Origin: Zetaproteobacteria bacterium | GTDB lineage: Bacteria; Pseudomonadota; Zetaproteobacteria; Mariprofundales; Mariprofundaceae | Direction: 5' to 3' | Length of the DNA stretch: 22,208 bases | NCBI GenBank assembly: GCA_021545665.1 | Contig: JAJRTX010000226.1 | Location: forward strand, 1 to 22,208 | Shown: positions 14,212 through 21,371 of the stretch, piece by piece | How positions within the stretch are numbered: position 1 is the first letter of the stretch | How the letters are laid out: the number at the start of each line of letters is the position of its first letter | The notes under the pieces: model-generated | The model's database searches: none | What the model was told of the DNA's origin: nothing | Seen by the model: the letters and a program-made list of their open reading frames with translations, nothing else | Position numbers and translations under genes: made by a program

Positions 14212-14242
14212 AACAACTATGGACTTTTAGTCCATAGTTGTT
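14212..14242 (+). repeat. Perfect 13-bp hairpin
   Basis: AACAACTATGGAC (14212-14224) and GTCCATAGTTGTT (14230-14242) are exact reverse complements around the loop TTTTA. No T-run follows, so it is not a standard Rho-independent terminator. A further small hairpin (TTGAG / CTCAA, 14241-14256) follows at once. Confidence 0.65.
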
Positions 14243-14268
14243 GAGTTATTGCTCAATACAGGCTGTTG

Positions 14269-14296
14269 TTGATCAATAAAGTAAACTATTTGTAAC
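14269..14296 (+). promoter_or_regulatory. Possible weak promoter before the FkbM gene
   Basis: TTGATC (14269-14274) and TGTAAC (14291-14296) with a 16-base spacer each match sigma-70 boxes at four of six positions. Its position after the hairpin region and before the 14313 gene is sensible, but such matches are common in AT-rich DNA. Confidence 0.2.
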
Positions 14297-14312
14297 TTAG
14301 AGTTGGGAGGGG

Positions 14313-15224
14313 GTGGTGAATTGGCTGCGGAATACGGTATTTATGCAACCCAGTAATAACATTTCAGCTACTCAGGCTGTGGAAGTTTTACTACTACAGC
14401 TCAAAAAGATGAGTGATCAAGAGCGGAATCAATTAGTGTTATCGATAGTCAATCATTTGACCACGAAAGAAAAACTTGATTTGAGTGCTTCAATTGATGT
14501 GGTCGAAACACTTGACTATGCTGCCTGTGAAGTTTTTCTTAAAATGTTTTTGCCGACAGAGTATCCCCGGCGACTTGCATGTCAAAAGGAGCCTATGACT
14601 GTGCGTTGGATAGAGAACCACTTGAAGCCTGGTGATGTCATGTGGGATATTGGGGCGAATGTTGGGGCTTACTCGTTACTGGCAGCAAAACTATTGAAAA
14701 AAGAAATACAGGTGTATGCTTTTGAACCATCTTGTGCAACATATGCATCTCTTTGCCGTAATATTAAGCTAAATGGGCTCGATGAAAATGTACGGCCATT
14801 TCCGATTGCATTAGGTAACGATACAGGAGTGATGTTTTTTAACTATACAAGTATGGATGCAGGAACAGCCATGCATACACTGGGTGAGGAGATTGACTAT
14901 CAGGGTAAACACTTAAATTCTGTGTACCGCCAAGAAATGCTTTCATTTCGAATTGATGATTTAGTTAATGATTTTGGTTTAGCGGCCCCAAATCACCTCA
15001 AGATTGATGTGGATGGCACGGAGATGGAGGTGCTTGAAGGAGCTTCGGGAGTCTTTGCAAAGGAGGGAGTAAAATCCATTCTGATCGAAATTAGCGAGCG
15101 CCGTGCGCCAGCTGCAATTGTGGCTGAATATCTTTCAGAGTATAAATTTATTGTGCATGATCAATTTGATCGGCCTTGTAAAAATGGGCAAAGCGATGTG
15201 TCATATCGTCTTTTTGTTCGGTAA
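14313..15224 (+). CDS. FkbM-family methyltransferase
   Basis: A roughly 303-residue SAM-dependent methyltransferase. The first 90 residues are a helical extension; then W-D-I-G-A-N-V-G-A-Y-S (111-121) is the SAM motif, Y-A-F-E-P-S (135-140) carries the acidic residue of motif II, and L-K-I-D-V-D-G-T-E-M-E-V-L-E-G-A is the FkbM-type motif. FkbM relatives O-methylate sugars and polyketides, so it probably methylates a glycan residue. The start is uncertain: two consecutive GTG codons (14313 and 14316) follow a strong GGGAGG (14305-14310), which suits 14316 better; the ATG at 14343 has no ribosome site. It begins the part of the cluster after the repeat-rich spacer. Confidence 0.85.
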   Translation: MVNWLRNTVFMQPSNNISATQAVEVLLLQLKKMSDQERNQLVLSIVNHLTTKEKLDLSASIDVVETLDYAACEVFLKMFLPTEYPRRLACQKEPMTVRWIENHLKPGDVMWDIGANVGAYSLLAAKLLKKEIQVYAFEPSCATYASLCRNIKLNGLDENVRPFPIALGNDTGVMFFNYTSMDAGTAMHTLGEEIDYQGKHLNSVYRQEMLSFRIDDLVNDFGLAAPNHLKIDVDGTEMEVLEGASGVFAKEGVKSILIEISERRAPAAIVAEYLSEYKFIVHDQFDRPCKNGQSDVSYRLFVR

Positions 15225-15327
15225 TTATGGGTCAGCATTAAAAATGTTTTTCTCTAAAACCGCATGCATTTTTCATATGCATTCTGATTATTTATTTATT
15301 TTTTACGATTAGCGTAATGGCATTGTA

Positions 15328-17271
15328 ATGAGCTCTGACAAGCATAAAGAGATGTTGCCATTAATTACAGTGGGATTGCCGGTATTCAATGGAGCTAAGA
15401 CAATAAGGGTTGCGCTTGAGTCGCTTGTTTCTCAGGATTATCCAAATATTGAAATCATCATATCAGATAATGCGTCTGACGATGGTACGATTGATATCTG
15501 CAAAACATTTCAACGACGTGATGCTCGCATTCGCCTGATACAGCAATTGGCAAATATGGGGCCCGTGCCAAATTTCCGAGCAGTACTTGATGAGGCTCAG
15601 AGCGAGTATTTTATGTGGGCGGCGGCTGATGATTTCTGGCTACCTAGTTTCGTAAGTCGAATGTATGAAGAATTGCAGGCGAATCCTGACGCGGGCGTTG
15701 CAATGTGTGCGGTTAAACGTGTATTTGAAGATGGCACGCAACTCGATGTTGTTCGCTTTCATGGGCAATTAAACCCCAACAAGCTAGGCCGAAGACAGCT
15801 GCTTAAGCAAATTCTCAGAGGTGCTAAATATAATTTATTTATCTACGGATTGTTTCGTACTGATTTAATCAAGCGGGCAATGTTACATTTTCCGTTGGTG
15901 CTGGGAGGTGATCGTCAGTTTATCTGCCAGCTTGCCTTAGCAACGCGATTTAGATACGTGGATGAGGTGCTACATATCAGACTCCATGAGCCTTCGCATG
16001 AAATGTATTACCGCCATAAAATGCGCAACCCACGGGTTTGGGCGGCTCAAATTTACTCATTTGTTAAACTTATGCTGGGTTCTAGTGTAATTCCGTGGCG
16101 ATATAAGTTATTGATGCCCGCTGCTGTGGCAAATTATGCATTTTTTACATTTAAACAAACACCATTTGGTAAACGGTTAGCCATGTTTAAGACAATTCAA
16201 AAGAGACTTTATCTCTCAAATACCCTTGCCGCTATTCTAGCTTTGATTCTCGGGAGTGCCGCCTTGGTGTCGTGGCTTCTGATTCGATCAGAAATATTCT
16301 CCATAGGGGACGGCATAGTTATTTTTGGGTTGACCTTTTCTAGCATGATTCTTTATCTGGTGAATCGGAAAGGGTTGATTGCCTTCCAAAAGGCTGCTCG
16401 AATTTCAATAGTGCAGCTGGAAACAGTTAGTGATAAGTTGCACAAAGAGATTCGCTACATGACAGATATGGTTATTGATTCAGATAGCCATCCCTCAAAG
16501 GATCCGCAGAATCTCCTTGCAGTATATGCCTGCCAAAGGGTACAGAGGCATAAAAAAACGGTAGCTTTTGTCCGTGCTCTTGAAGCGAGCCAAATCCGTG
16601 AGTTGTATCTCCAACAGCTTTTCCCAGGGATTGAAGAGGTGGAGGTGGCTGTTGGTGTAATCAATGAATTGAGTGGACATGCAAATAAAGCAGACATGCT
16701 GTATGTTTCTGCAATTACTAAGCATCTTGGCGCTAGCAAGGTATTTGAGTTTGGCACTTACATGGGGCGAACCACCTATCATTTGGCGCGCAATGATCCT
16801 GCAATAGAGATTTATACGTTAAATCTTTCACCGGATGAGGATCTCCGTTATGGGCGCTACCTTGGGGTATTATTTAAGGGTACTGAGCAGGAGAAACAGA
16901 TTCATCCAATCTATTCTGACTCCAGGGGTTTTGATACTACCCCATACAAGGGGCAATTTGATTTAGTCTTTGTTGATGGCGACCACAGCTATGAGATGGT
17001 CAAAAATGATACAAACAAAGCCTTCGAGCTGCTTAAGCCAGGAGGGGTTATTATCTGGCATGATTATGCGCCAAAATCAGATGGGTTGGTAAAATTCTTT
17101 CAGGAGTTCACCAAAAATACCCCGTTATTTCGTATCATGTCCACCTGCCTGTTGGTCTATATTGATGGGGTTTCAGTAGACAAATTTATTCCTGGTGAAA
17201 TGCCTTGTAGTCTTGAGCAGGAGCTGCGTGATCGTGCTCCTTATCTTATTGAGTCTATCTATCATTCATGA
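15328..17271 (+). CDS. Bifunctional GT2 glycosyltransferase - membrane segment - methyltransferase fusion
   Basis: A 647-residue protein with two enzyme domains. Residues 11-240 are a GT2 (GT-A) glycosyltransferase: V-G-L-P-V-F-N-G (15-22), I-S-D-N-A-S-D-D-G-T (45-54) and the metal-binding A-A-A-D-D-F-W (98-104). Two hydrophobic stretches follow (about 297-320 and 328-346), likely a membrane hairpin, and then a helical linker. From about 450 a class I methyltransferase of the Methyltransf_24 type appears: V-F-E-F-G-T-Y-M-G-R-T (472-482), V-F-V-D-G-D-H-S-Y (547-555) and I-W-H-D-Y (576-580). There is no stop or frameshift at the junction, so the fusion looks real. It could add a sugar and then methylate it at the membrane, which would suit a chain-capping enzyme; that role is inferred. 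Confidence 0.85.
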   Translation: MSSDKHKEMLPLITVGLPVFNGAKTIRVALESLVSQDYPNIEIIISDNASDDGTIDICKTFQRRDARIRLIQQLANMGPVPNFRAVLDEAQSEYFMWAAADDFWLPSFVSRMYEELQANPDAGVAMCAVKRVFEDGTQLDVVRFHGQLNPNKLGRRQLLKQILRGAKYNLFIYGLFRTDLIKRAMLHFPLVLGGDRQFICQLALATRFRYVDEVLHIRLHEPSHEMYYRHKMRNPRVWAAQIYSFVKLMLGSSVIPWRYKLLMPAAVANYAFFTFKQTPFGKRLAMFKTIQKRLYLSNTLAAILALILGSAALVSWLLIRSEIFSIGDGIVIFGLTFSSMILYLVNRKGLIAFQKAARISIVQLETVSDKLHKEIRYMTDMVIDSDSHPSKDPQNLLAVYACQRVQRHKKTVAFVRALEASQIRELYLQQLFPGIEEVEVAVGVINELSGHANKADMLYVSAITKHLGASKVFEFGTYMGRTTYHLARNDPAIEIYTLNLSPDEDLRYGRYLGVLFKGTEQEKQIHPIYSDSRGFDTTPYKGQFDLVFVDGDHSYEMVKNDTNKAFELLKPGGVIIWHDYAPKSDGLVKFFQEFTKNTPLFRIMSTCLLVYIDGVSVDKFIPGEMPCSLEQELRDRAPYLIESIYHS

Positions 17272-17507
17272 TTTTACGGCACGTTTAGGCCGTAGGAGTG
17301 CGGGGCAACCAAGGCTGTCCCGTCTATAAAGGAAGTCAGCAGAATTAAATTCAAATAAGCCAATCAAGCGTAAAATCTCGCTGAAGTATAGTCAGTGGTT
17401 TTTATTATTGCAAGGAAAGCGATAATAAAGAAGACCTCTGTTTTTATATTGCTAATGATATCTGGTTGTGCAAGCATTTTTACAATGATTAATATGTGAA
17501 TTAGACA
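17272..17507. other. Non-coding gap with two small hairpins
   Basis: This 236-base gap has no gene. TACGGC (17274-17279) and GCCGTA (17288-17293) form a perfect 6-bp inverted repeat just after the previous stop. A few bases on, CGGGGCA and TGTCCCG (17301-17307 and 17316-17322) pair over 7 bp with one G-T. Neither is followed by a T-run, so termination here is only possible. The rest is AT-rich and may hold the promoter of the next gene, though no good match to promoter boxes was found. Confidence 0.45.
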
Positions 17508-19259
17508 TTGAATAAGTTATTTGTTGTTGCTTTTGTACGCCTAGCTAACCCTAGCATTAAAGCTATTAAAAGCCGACTTCAGGGCTGGCGCGGCTATCGT
17601 TATTTGCACATGGCGTATGCGGGGTGGAGGGCGCGCTATCTTGGCCTCCCAGACTGGGTTACGCTGCTAAAAAAAGATAGCGCTCAATGGAAATATGCAC
17701 AAAAAAAACATGATGGTCAAACAGATCGAGTATTAATAGCAACTGGTACAGCGGGTCACTTGCCTTCTATGACAATAGAAAGTTTATTGGGAGTGGCATT
17801 GTCAGTGAGAGGGGCTGCGGTTGATTTTTTACTTTGTGATGGTGCATTGCCGGCCTGCATGATGTGTGAGATCAACTGGTATTCAAATGTAAAAGATTTC
17901 TGTGATCAAGGTCCTTTAGACAGATGTCAAAGTTGTTATCATCCAGCAGCAGATATGCTAAGCAAAGCAGGATTTTCTCCTGTTGGTTTAAATTCGCAGT
18001 TGCCAGAGCGCAAACGTAAGCAGGCAAAACTACTGGCTATGACGATACTGCGTCAAGATATTGCGGCCTTTGCAATTGACGGTATACTGATCGGTGAGCA
18101 TGCGATGGCAGGGGCTTTGCGCTTTTATGCGCGTGGTGATTTTGGTTCTGAGGCTGGCGCTGAGAACGTATTAAGATGTTATTTTGAAGCAGCACTTTTA
18201 ACCTACTACGCATGCAATTCTCTCTTCTCCAATAGAAATTATGATGTGGTTGTCTTAAATCATGGTATCTATGTTCCACAGGGCGTTATCGCAGAGACCG
18301 CAAAGCAGCTCGGGGTGCGCATTGTAACTTGGCATCCGGCCTACCGCCGAGGATGTTTCATTTTTAACCATGGTGAAACATATCATCATGGCTTGCTTAA
18401 GGAGCCTGTAGTTTCGTGGGATAAAATGTTATGGGGCTATAAGCATAAAGAGCAGATTGAAAGTTATTTGCATAGTCGCTGGACAGGAGGTCAAGATTGG
18501 GTGCAATTCCATAGTAACCCTGAATTTGATGTTTCTACTATACAGCAGGAAACAGGTATTGATTTCTCTCTTCCAACAATCGGTTTGCTGACTAATGTGG
18601 TTTGGGATGCCCAGCTACATTATAAGGTTAATGCTTTTCCAAGCATGCTGGACTGGTTAATTAAGACAATAGAGTATTTTGAGGGCAGGCCTGATCTCCA
18701 ATTGTTAGTTCGGATACATCCAGCAGAAATTTCTGGAACGGTTCCCTCAAGGCAGCTAGTGATGAAGGAAGTTCAGCGAGCCTTTACTCGATTGCCAAAA
18801 AATATTTTTATAATCTCTCCAGATAGTCGGTTAAGCACGTATGTTGCTATGGCAGAGTGTAATGCAGTCATTATCTATGGAACTAAAACAGGGGTAGAGC
18901 TTTCTGCTACAGGTATACCTGTTATTGTTGCAGGAGAGGCGTGGGTGCGCGGGAAAGGGGTTACACTTGATGCAGAATCTGAGGAGGGCTATTTTCGGGC
19001 ACTTGACGCCTTGCCGATGTCTGAAAGGCTGGATGATGTTACTCGAGAGCGTGCGCTTAAATATGCCTATCATTTCTTTTTTAGACGCATGATTCCGCTA
19101 ACTTGCGTTAAAGAAAGGAAAGGCTGGCCGCCTTTTGACGTGGATATACAAGGGTTATCAGATTTGGAAAAAGGGAGTTCAAAAGGACTGGATATTGTTT
19201 GTAATGGAATCCTTGAGAATCAACCATTTATTTACCCTGCTGAAGAAATGGTTGTATGA
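17508..19259 (+). CDS. Uncharacterised GT-B-like glycosyltransferase with conserved cysteines (copy 2)
   Basis: A 583-residue paralogue of the 7704-9428 product, similar from about residue 48 to the end and strongest in the C-terminal third: T-N-V-V-W-D-A-Q-L-H-Y, R-I-H-P, I-Y-G-T-K-T-G-V-E-L-S and K-Y-A-Y-H-F-F-F-R-R-M-I-P-L occur in both. The N-terminal cysteine cluster is larger here (C110, C117, C120, C132, C140, C143). The start is uncertain: TTG at 17508 has no clear ribosome site, an in-frame stop lies just upstream, and ATG at 17610 (residue 35) would leave the shared domain intact. The N-terminal 40 residues differ from copy 1. It overlaps the following GT4 gene by ATGA. Probable role: addition of one sugar of the polysaccharide; donor unknown. 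Confidence 0.7.
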   Translation: MNKLFVVAFVRLANPSIKAIKSRLQGWRGYRYLHMAYAGWRARYLGLPDWVTLLKKDSAQWKYAQKKHDGQTDRVLIATGTAGHLPSMTIESLLGVALSVRGAAVDFLLCDGALPACMMCEINWYSNVKDFCDQGPLDRCQSCYHPAADMLSKAGFSPVGLNSQLPERKRKQAKLLAMTILRQDIAAFAIDGILIGEHAMAGALRFYARGDFGSEAGAENVLRCYFEAALLTYYACNSLFSNRNYDVVVLNHGIYVPQGVIAETAKQLGVRIVTWHPAYRRGCFIFNHGETYHHGLLKEPVVSWDKMLWGYKHKEQIESYLHSRWTGGQDWVQFHSNPEFDVSTIQQETGIDFSLPTIGLLTNVVWDAQLHYKVNAFPSMLDWLIKTIEYFEGRPDLQLLVRIHPAEISGTVPSRQLVMKEVQRAFTRLPKNIFIISPDSRLSTYVAMAECNAVIIYGTKTGVELSATGIPVIVAGEAWVRGKGVTLDAESEEGYFRALDALPMSERLDDVTRERALKYAYHFFFRRMIPLTCVKERKGWPPFDVDIQGLSDLEKGSSKGLDIVCNGILENQPFIYPAEEMVV

Positions 19260-20395
19260 GCACGCATGTCGAGGAACAAATGCAAGCCTCATTATGTGGG
19301 TTAAATTTACTTTATATCAGGCCTGGATATAAAGGTGGTACAGTTCGGTATGCTTTTCGATTGTTTGCCGAGTTGCTTGCGCTAGATCATTTTGAGTGGT
19401 GTGTATACGTGCGGACTGGAGTTGATCTACCATCAGAGTTTTATCAGCCAAAGATTCGGTTGCATGTAATTAAAATTCATGGCTCATTGGTTGGGCGCGT
19501 AGCTTATGAGCAGCTGTTTCTGCCTCTAAGAGTCAGGAAAGATGGAGTAAAATTGCTGTTTTCTCCGGGATTTATAACTCCTCTATGGGGTGCGTTTAAA
19601 AAAGTTACGACCATCCATGATCTATACTTTAGGCTTTTTCCTCAATTTGTTAGGAAATGGCAATGTTACTATTGGAGGTTCTTCGTTCCACTAAGCCTAA
19701 AGTTTTCTGATGCAGTGATTACAGTTTCAAAAACCACCCACCGAGATTTAATAACATACTACCCATGGGTGGCGGATAAGTCGCAGACAATTCTCTTAGG
19801 TGCTACTGGTGCTAGCAACTTGCCGCCAGCTCAGCCTGTACAACAGGATGTGCCTTATTGCTTAATGGTTGGCAATCTTACCCCAAACAAGAATATTGGA
19901 GTGGTTGTTGAAGCTATTAAGTGTATTAACAGCAATGGGATACAGTGCCACTTAAGAGTGGTTGGGCAGGATTTAGAAGGTGAGCTGGCATGCTACCTGA
20001 AGTGTAATGGTGGCTCTGAGTTGGTATTTTTGCAGGCGGGTATTAGTGATGATGATTTATGGGCCTACTATTCTGGAGCTTTATGTACCATTCAGGCATC
20101 AATTTATGAAGGTTTTGGGCTTCCTGTTCTTGAGGCTATGGTACAAGGCTCCCCTGTGATTGTTAGTGATGCGGATGCTTTATTAGAAGTAGCAGGTGAT
20201 GCAGCATTAAAGTTTCATCGAAATTCGGCTGATGAACTGGTTTTTGCTATTATGCGGTTATTGACTGAAGATGGGTTATGCGATGAGCTTAGAAAGTGTG
20301 GACTAAAAAGAGTAAAATCTTTTTCTTGGGCGAATAACGCAAAAAAAACATCGCATGTGTTTAAGGAGCTACTAAACAACGCAAGGTTGGGTTGA
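19256..20395 (+). CDS. GT4-family glycosyltransferase
   Basis: A 379-residue GT-B enzyme. The acceptor domain starts L-L-Y-I-R-P-G-Y-K-G-G-T (18-29), the glycine loop of GT4. The donor domain has V-G-N-L-T-P-N-K-N and the E-x7-E motif E-G-F-G-L-P-V-L-E (285-293), followed by G-S-P-V-I-V-S. Length and motifs are normal, with no sign of damage. Its ATG lies in the ATGA overlap with the preceding GT-B-like gene, so the two transferases are translationally coupled and probably add neighbouring residues. Mannosyl- and rhamnosyltransferases are common in this group, but the donor cannot be identified. Confidence 0.88.
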   Translation: MSTHVEEQMQASLCGLNLLYIRPGYKGGTVRYAFRLFAELLALDHFEWCVYVRTGVDLPSEFYQPKIRLHVIKIHGSLVGRVAYEQLFLPLRVRKDGVKLLFSPGFITPLWGAFKKVTTIHDLYFRLFPQFVRKWQCYYWRFFVPLSLKFSDAVITVSKTTHRDLITYYPWVADKSQTILLGATGASNLPPAQPVQQDVPYCLMVGNLTPNKNIGVVVEAIKCINSNGIQCHLRVVGQDLEGELACYLKCNGGSELVFLQAGISDDDLWAYYSGALCTIQASIYEGFGLPVLEAMVQGSPVIVSDADALLEVAGDAALKFHRNSADELVFAIMRLLTEDGLCDELRKCGLKRVKSFSWANNAKKTSHVFKELLNNARLG

Positions 20396-20410
20396 TAGAG
20401 GATTAACAGG

Positions 20411-21367
20411 GTGCTGATGTTATCTACTGAAGAGAAGGCAGATCCTGTAAACGAGTTACTAAGCAGTGGTGCCACATGCTCTGGTATGTCTCAAGTATCG
20501 GTTGTGATAGTCAATTATAATGCTGGTTCACAGCTGACAGAGTGTGTCCGTGCAGTGTTACCCACGGCCAGTGAGGTTATAATTGTTGACAATGCCTCAA
20601 GTGACTCCAGCGTTGAAGATTGTCTGCAAGAATTTATTGGCATGCAGCAGATCAGGGTCATCTGTAATGATGTTAACCTGGGATTTTCAGTGGCCTGCAA
20701 TATTGGTGCTCATACGGCCGACAACCCTTACCTGCTATTTTTGAACCCGGATTGCCTGCTTGCTCCAGATGCCATTTCTCAATTGCTTGAAGTATTGGAT
20801 GCAAATGCGGATACAGGCATGGTTGGTGGCCTGCTCATGAATTCAGATGGCACTGAGCAAGGTGGTGGGCGTCGTGCAGTGCCTACACCCTGGAGAACCT
20901 TTGTGCGGGTGTTTGGCCTGTCGCGTTTTGAAAACAGATGGCCAAGAATATTTTTTGATTTCCATCTGCACAAACAACCCCTGCCAGCACAGCCAATTGA
21001 GGTAGAGGCCATTTCTGGCGCATGCATGCTGGTGCGCCGAAAATTGTTTATAGAGATCGGCCAATTTGATGAAGGTTACTTTATGCACTGTGAGGATCTG
21101 GATTGGTGCATGCGTGTACGCCAGAAAAACTGGAAGATTCTTTTTACTCCTGATGCAAAGATCATTCACAGCAAGGGGGCTTGCAGTCAGCGCCGACCCA
21201 TATTTGTTGAATGGCACAAGCATAAAGGGATGATGCGGTTTTACCGCAAGTTTTTCCGTCACCAATACCCTGGCGCCTTGATGTGGCTGGTCTGCATAGG
21301 GGTTTGGGGTCGCTTTTGTCTGCTTTCTGTCTACCATTTGGGCAGCCGATTGGTTTTTTGGAAGTAG
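20411..21367 (+). CDS. GT2-family glycosyltransferase, WbbL/rhamnosyltransferase-like
   Basis: A 318-residue inverting GT-A enzyme. V-S-V-V-I-V-N-Y-N (29-37), I-I-V-D-N-A-S-S-D (57-65), N-L-G-F (89-92) and L-N-P-D-C (111-115, the DxD-like metal site) are the standard features. The later H-C-E-D-L-D-W-C-M-R segment is the ED-type catalytic region typical of WbbL-like rhamnosyltransferases. A GTG at 20411 preceded by AGAGG (20397-20401), an ATG at 20417 and an ATG at 20486 (just before the first strand) are all possible starts. The C-terminus has a short hydrophobic stretch (M-W-L-V-C-I-G-V-W-G) that may touch the membrane. In this family the enzyme often adds an early residue on the lipid-linked primer; donor dTDP-rhamnose is possible but not shown. 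Confidence 0.85.
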   Translation: MLMLSTEEKADPVNELLSSGATCSGMSQVSVVIVNYNAGSQLTECVRAVLPTASEVIIVDNASSDSSVEDCLQEFIGMQQIRVICNDVNLGFSVACNIGAHTADNPYLLFLNPDCLLAPDAISQLLEVLDANADTGMVGGLLMNSDGTEQGGGRRAVPTPWRTFVRVFGLSRFENRWPRIFFDFHLHKQPLPAQPIEVEAISGACMLVRRKLFIEIGQFDEGYFMHCEDLDWCMRVRQKNWKILFTPDAKIIHSKGACSQRRPIFVEWHKHKGMMRFYRKFFRHQYPGALMWLVCIGVWGRFCLLSVYHLGSRLVFWK

Positions 21368-21371
21368 AAAT

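Larger units (their letters stand above)
13869..14312. other. Non-coding, inverted-repeat-rich spacer
   Basis: This 444-base gap holds no convincing gene; one frame open from 14036 to 14230 has no homology signal and lies across repeats. It contains at least five inverted repeats, listed separately where strong: a short one at 13974-13987, a cacagag-type pair at 14035-14121, a 9-bp pair at 14142-14150/14173-14181, a perfect 13-bp hairpin at 14212-14242 and a 5-bp one at 14241-14256. It may be the remains of a small mobile element or a structured region separating two transcription units. Confidence 0.6.

Noticed and set aside
14036..14230. 64-codon open frame in the large spacer
   Set aside because: It runs through several inverted repeats, has no convincing ribosome site and no recognisable protein features.
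20843..21337. 164-codon minus-strand frame inside the last GT2 gene
   Set aside because: Antisense to conserved GT2 motifs; no recognisable domain.
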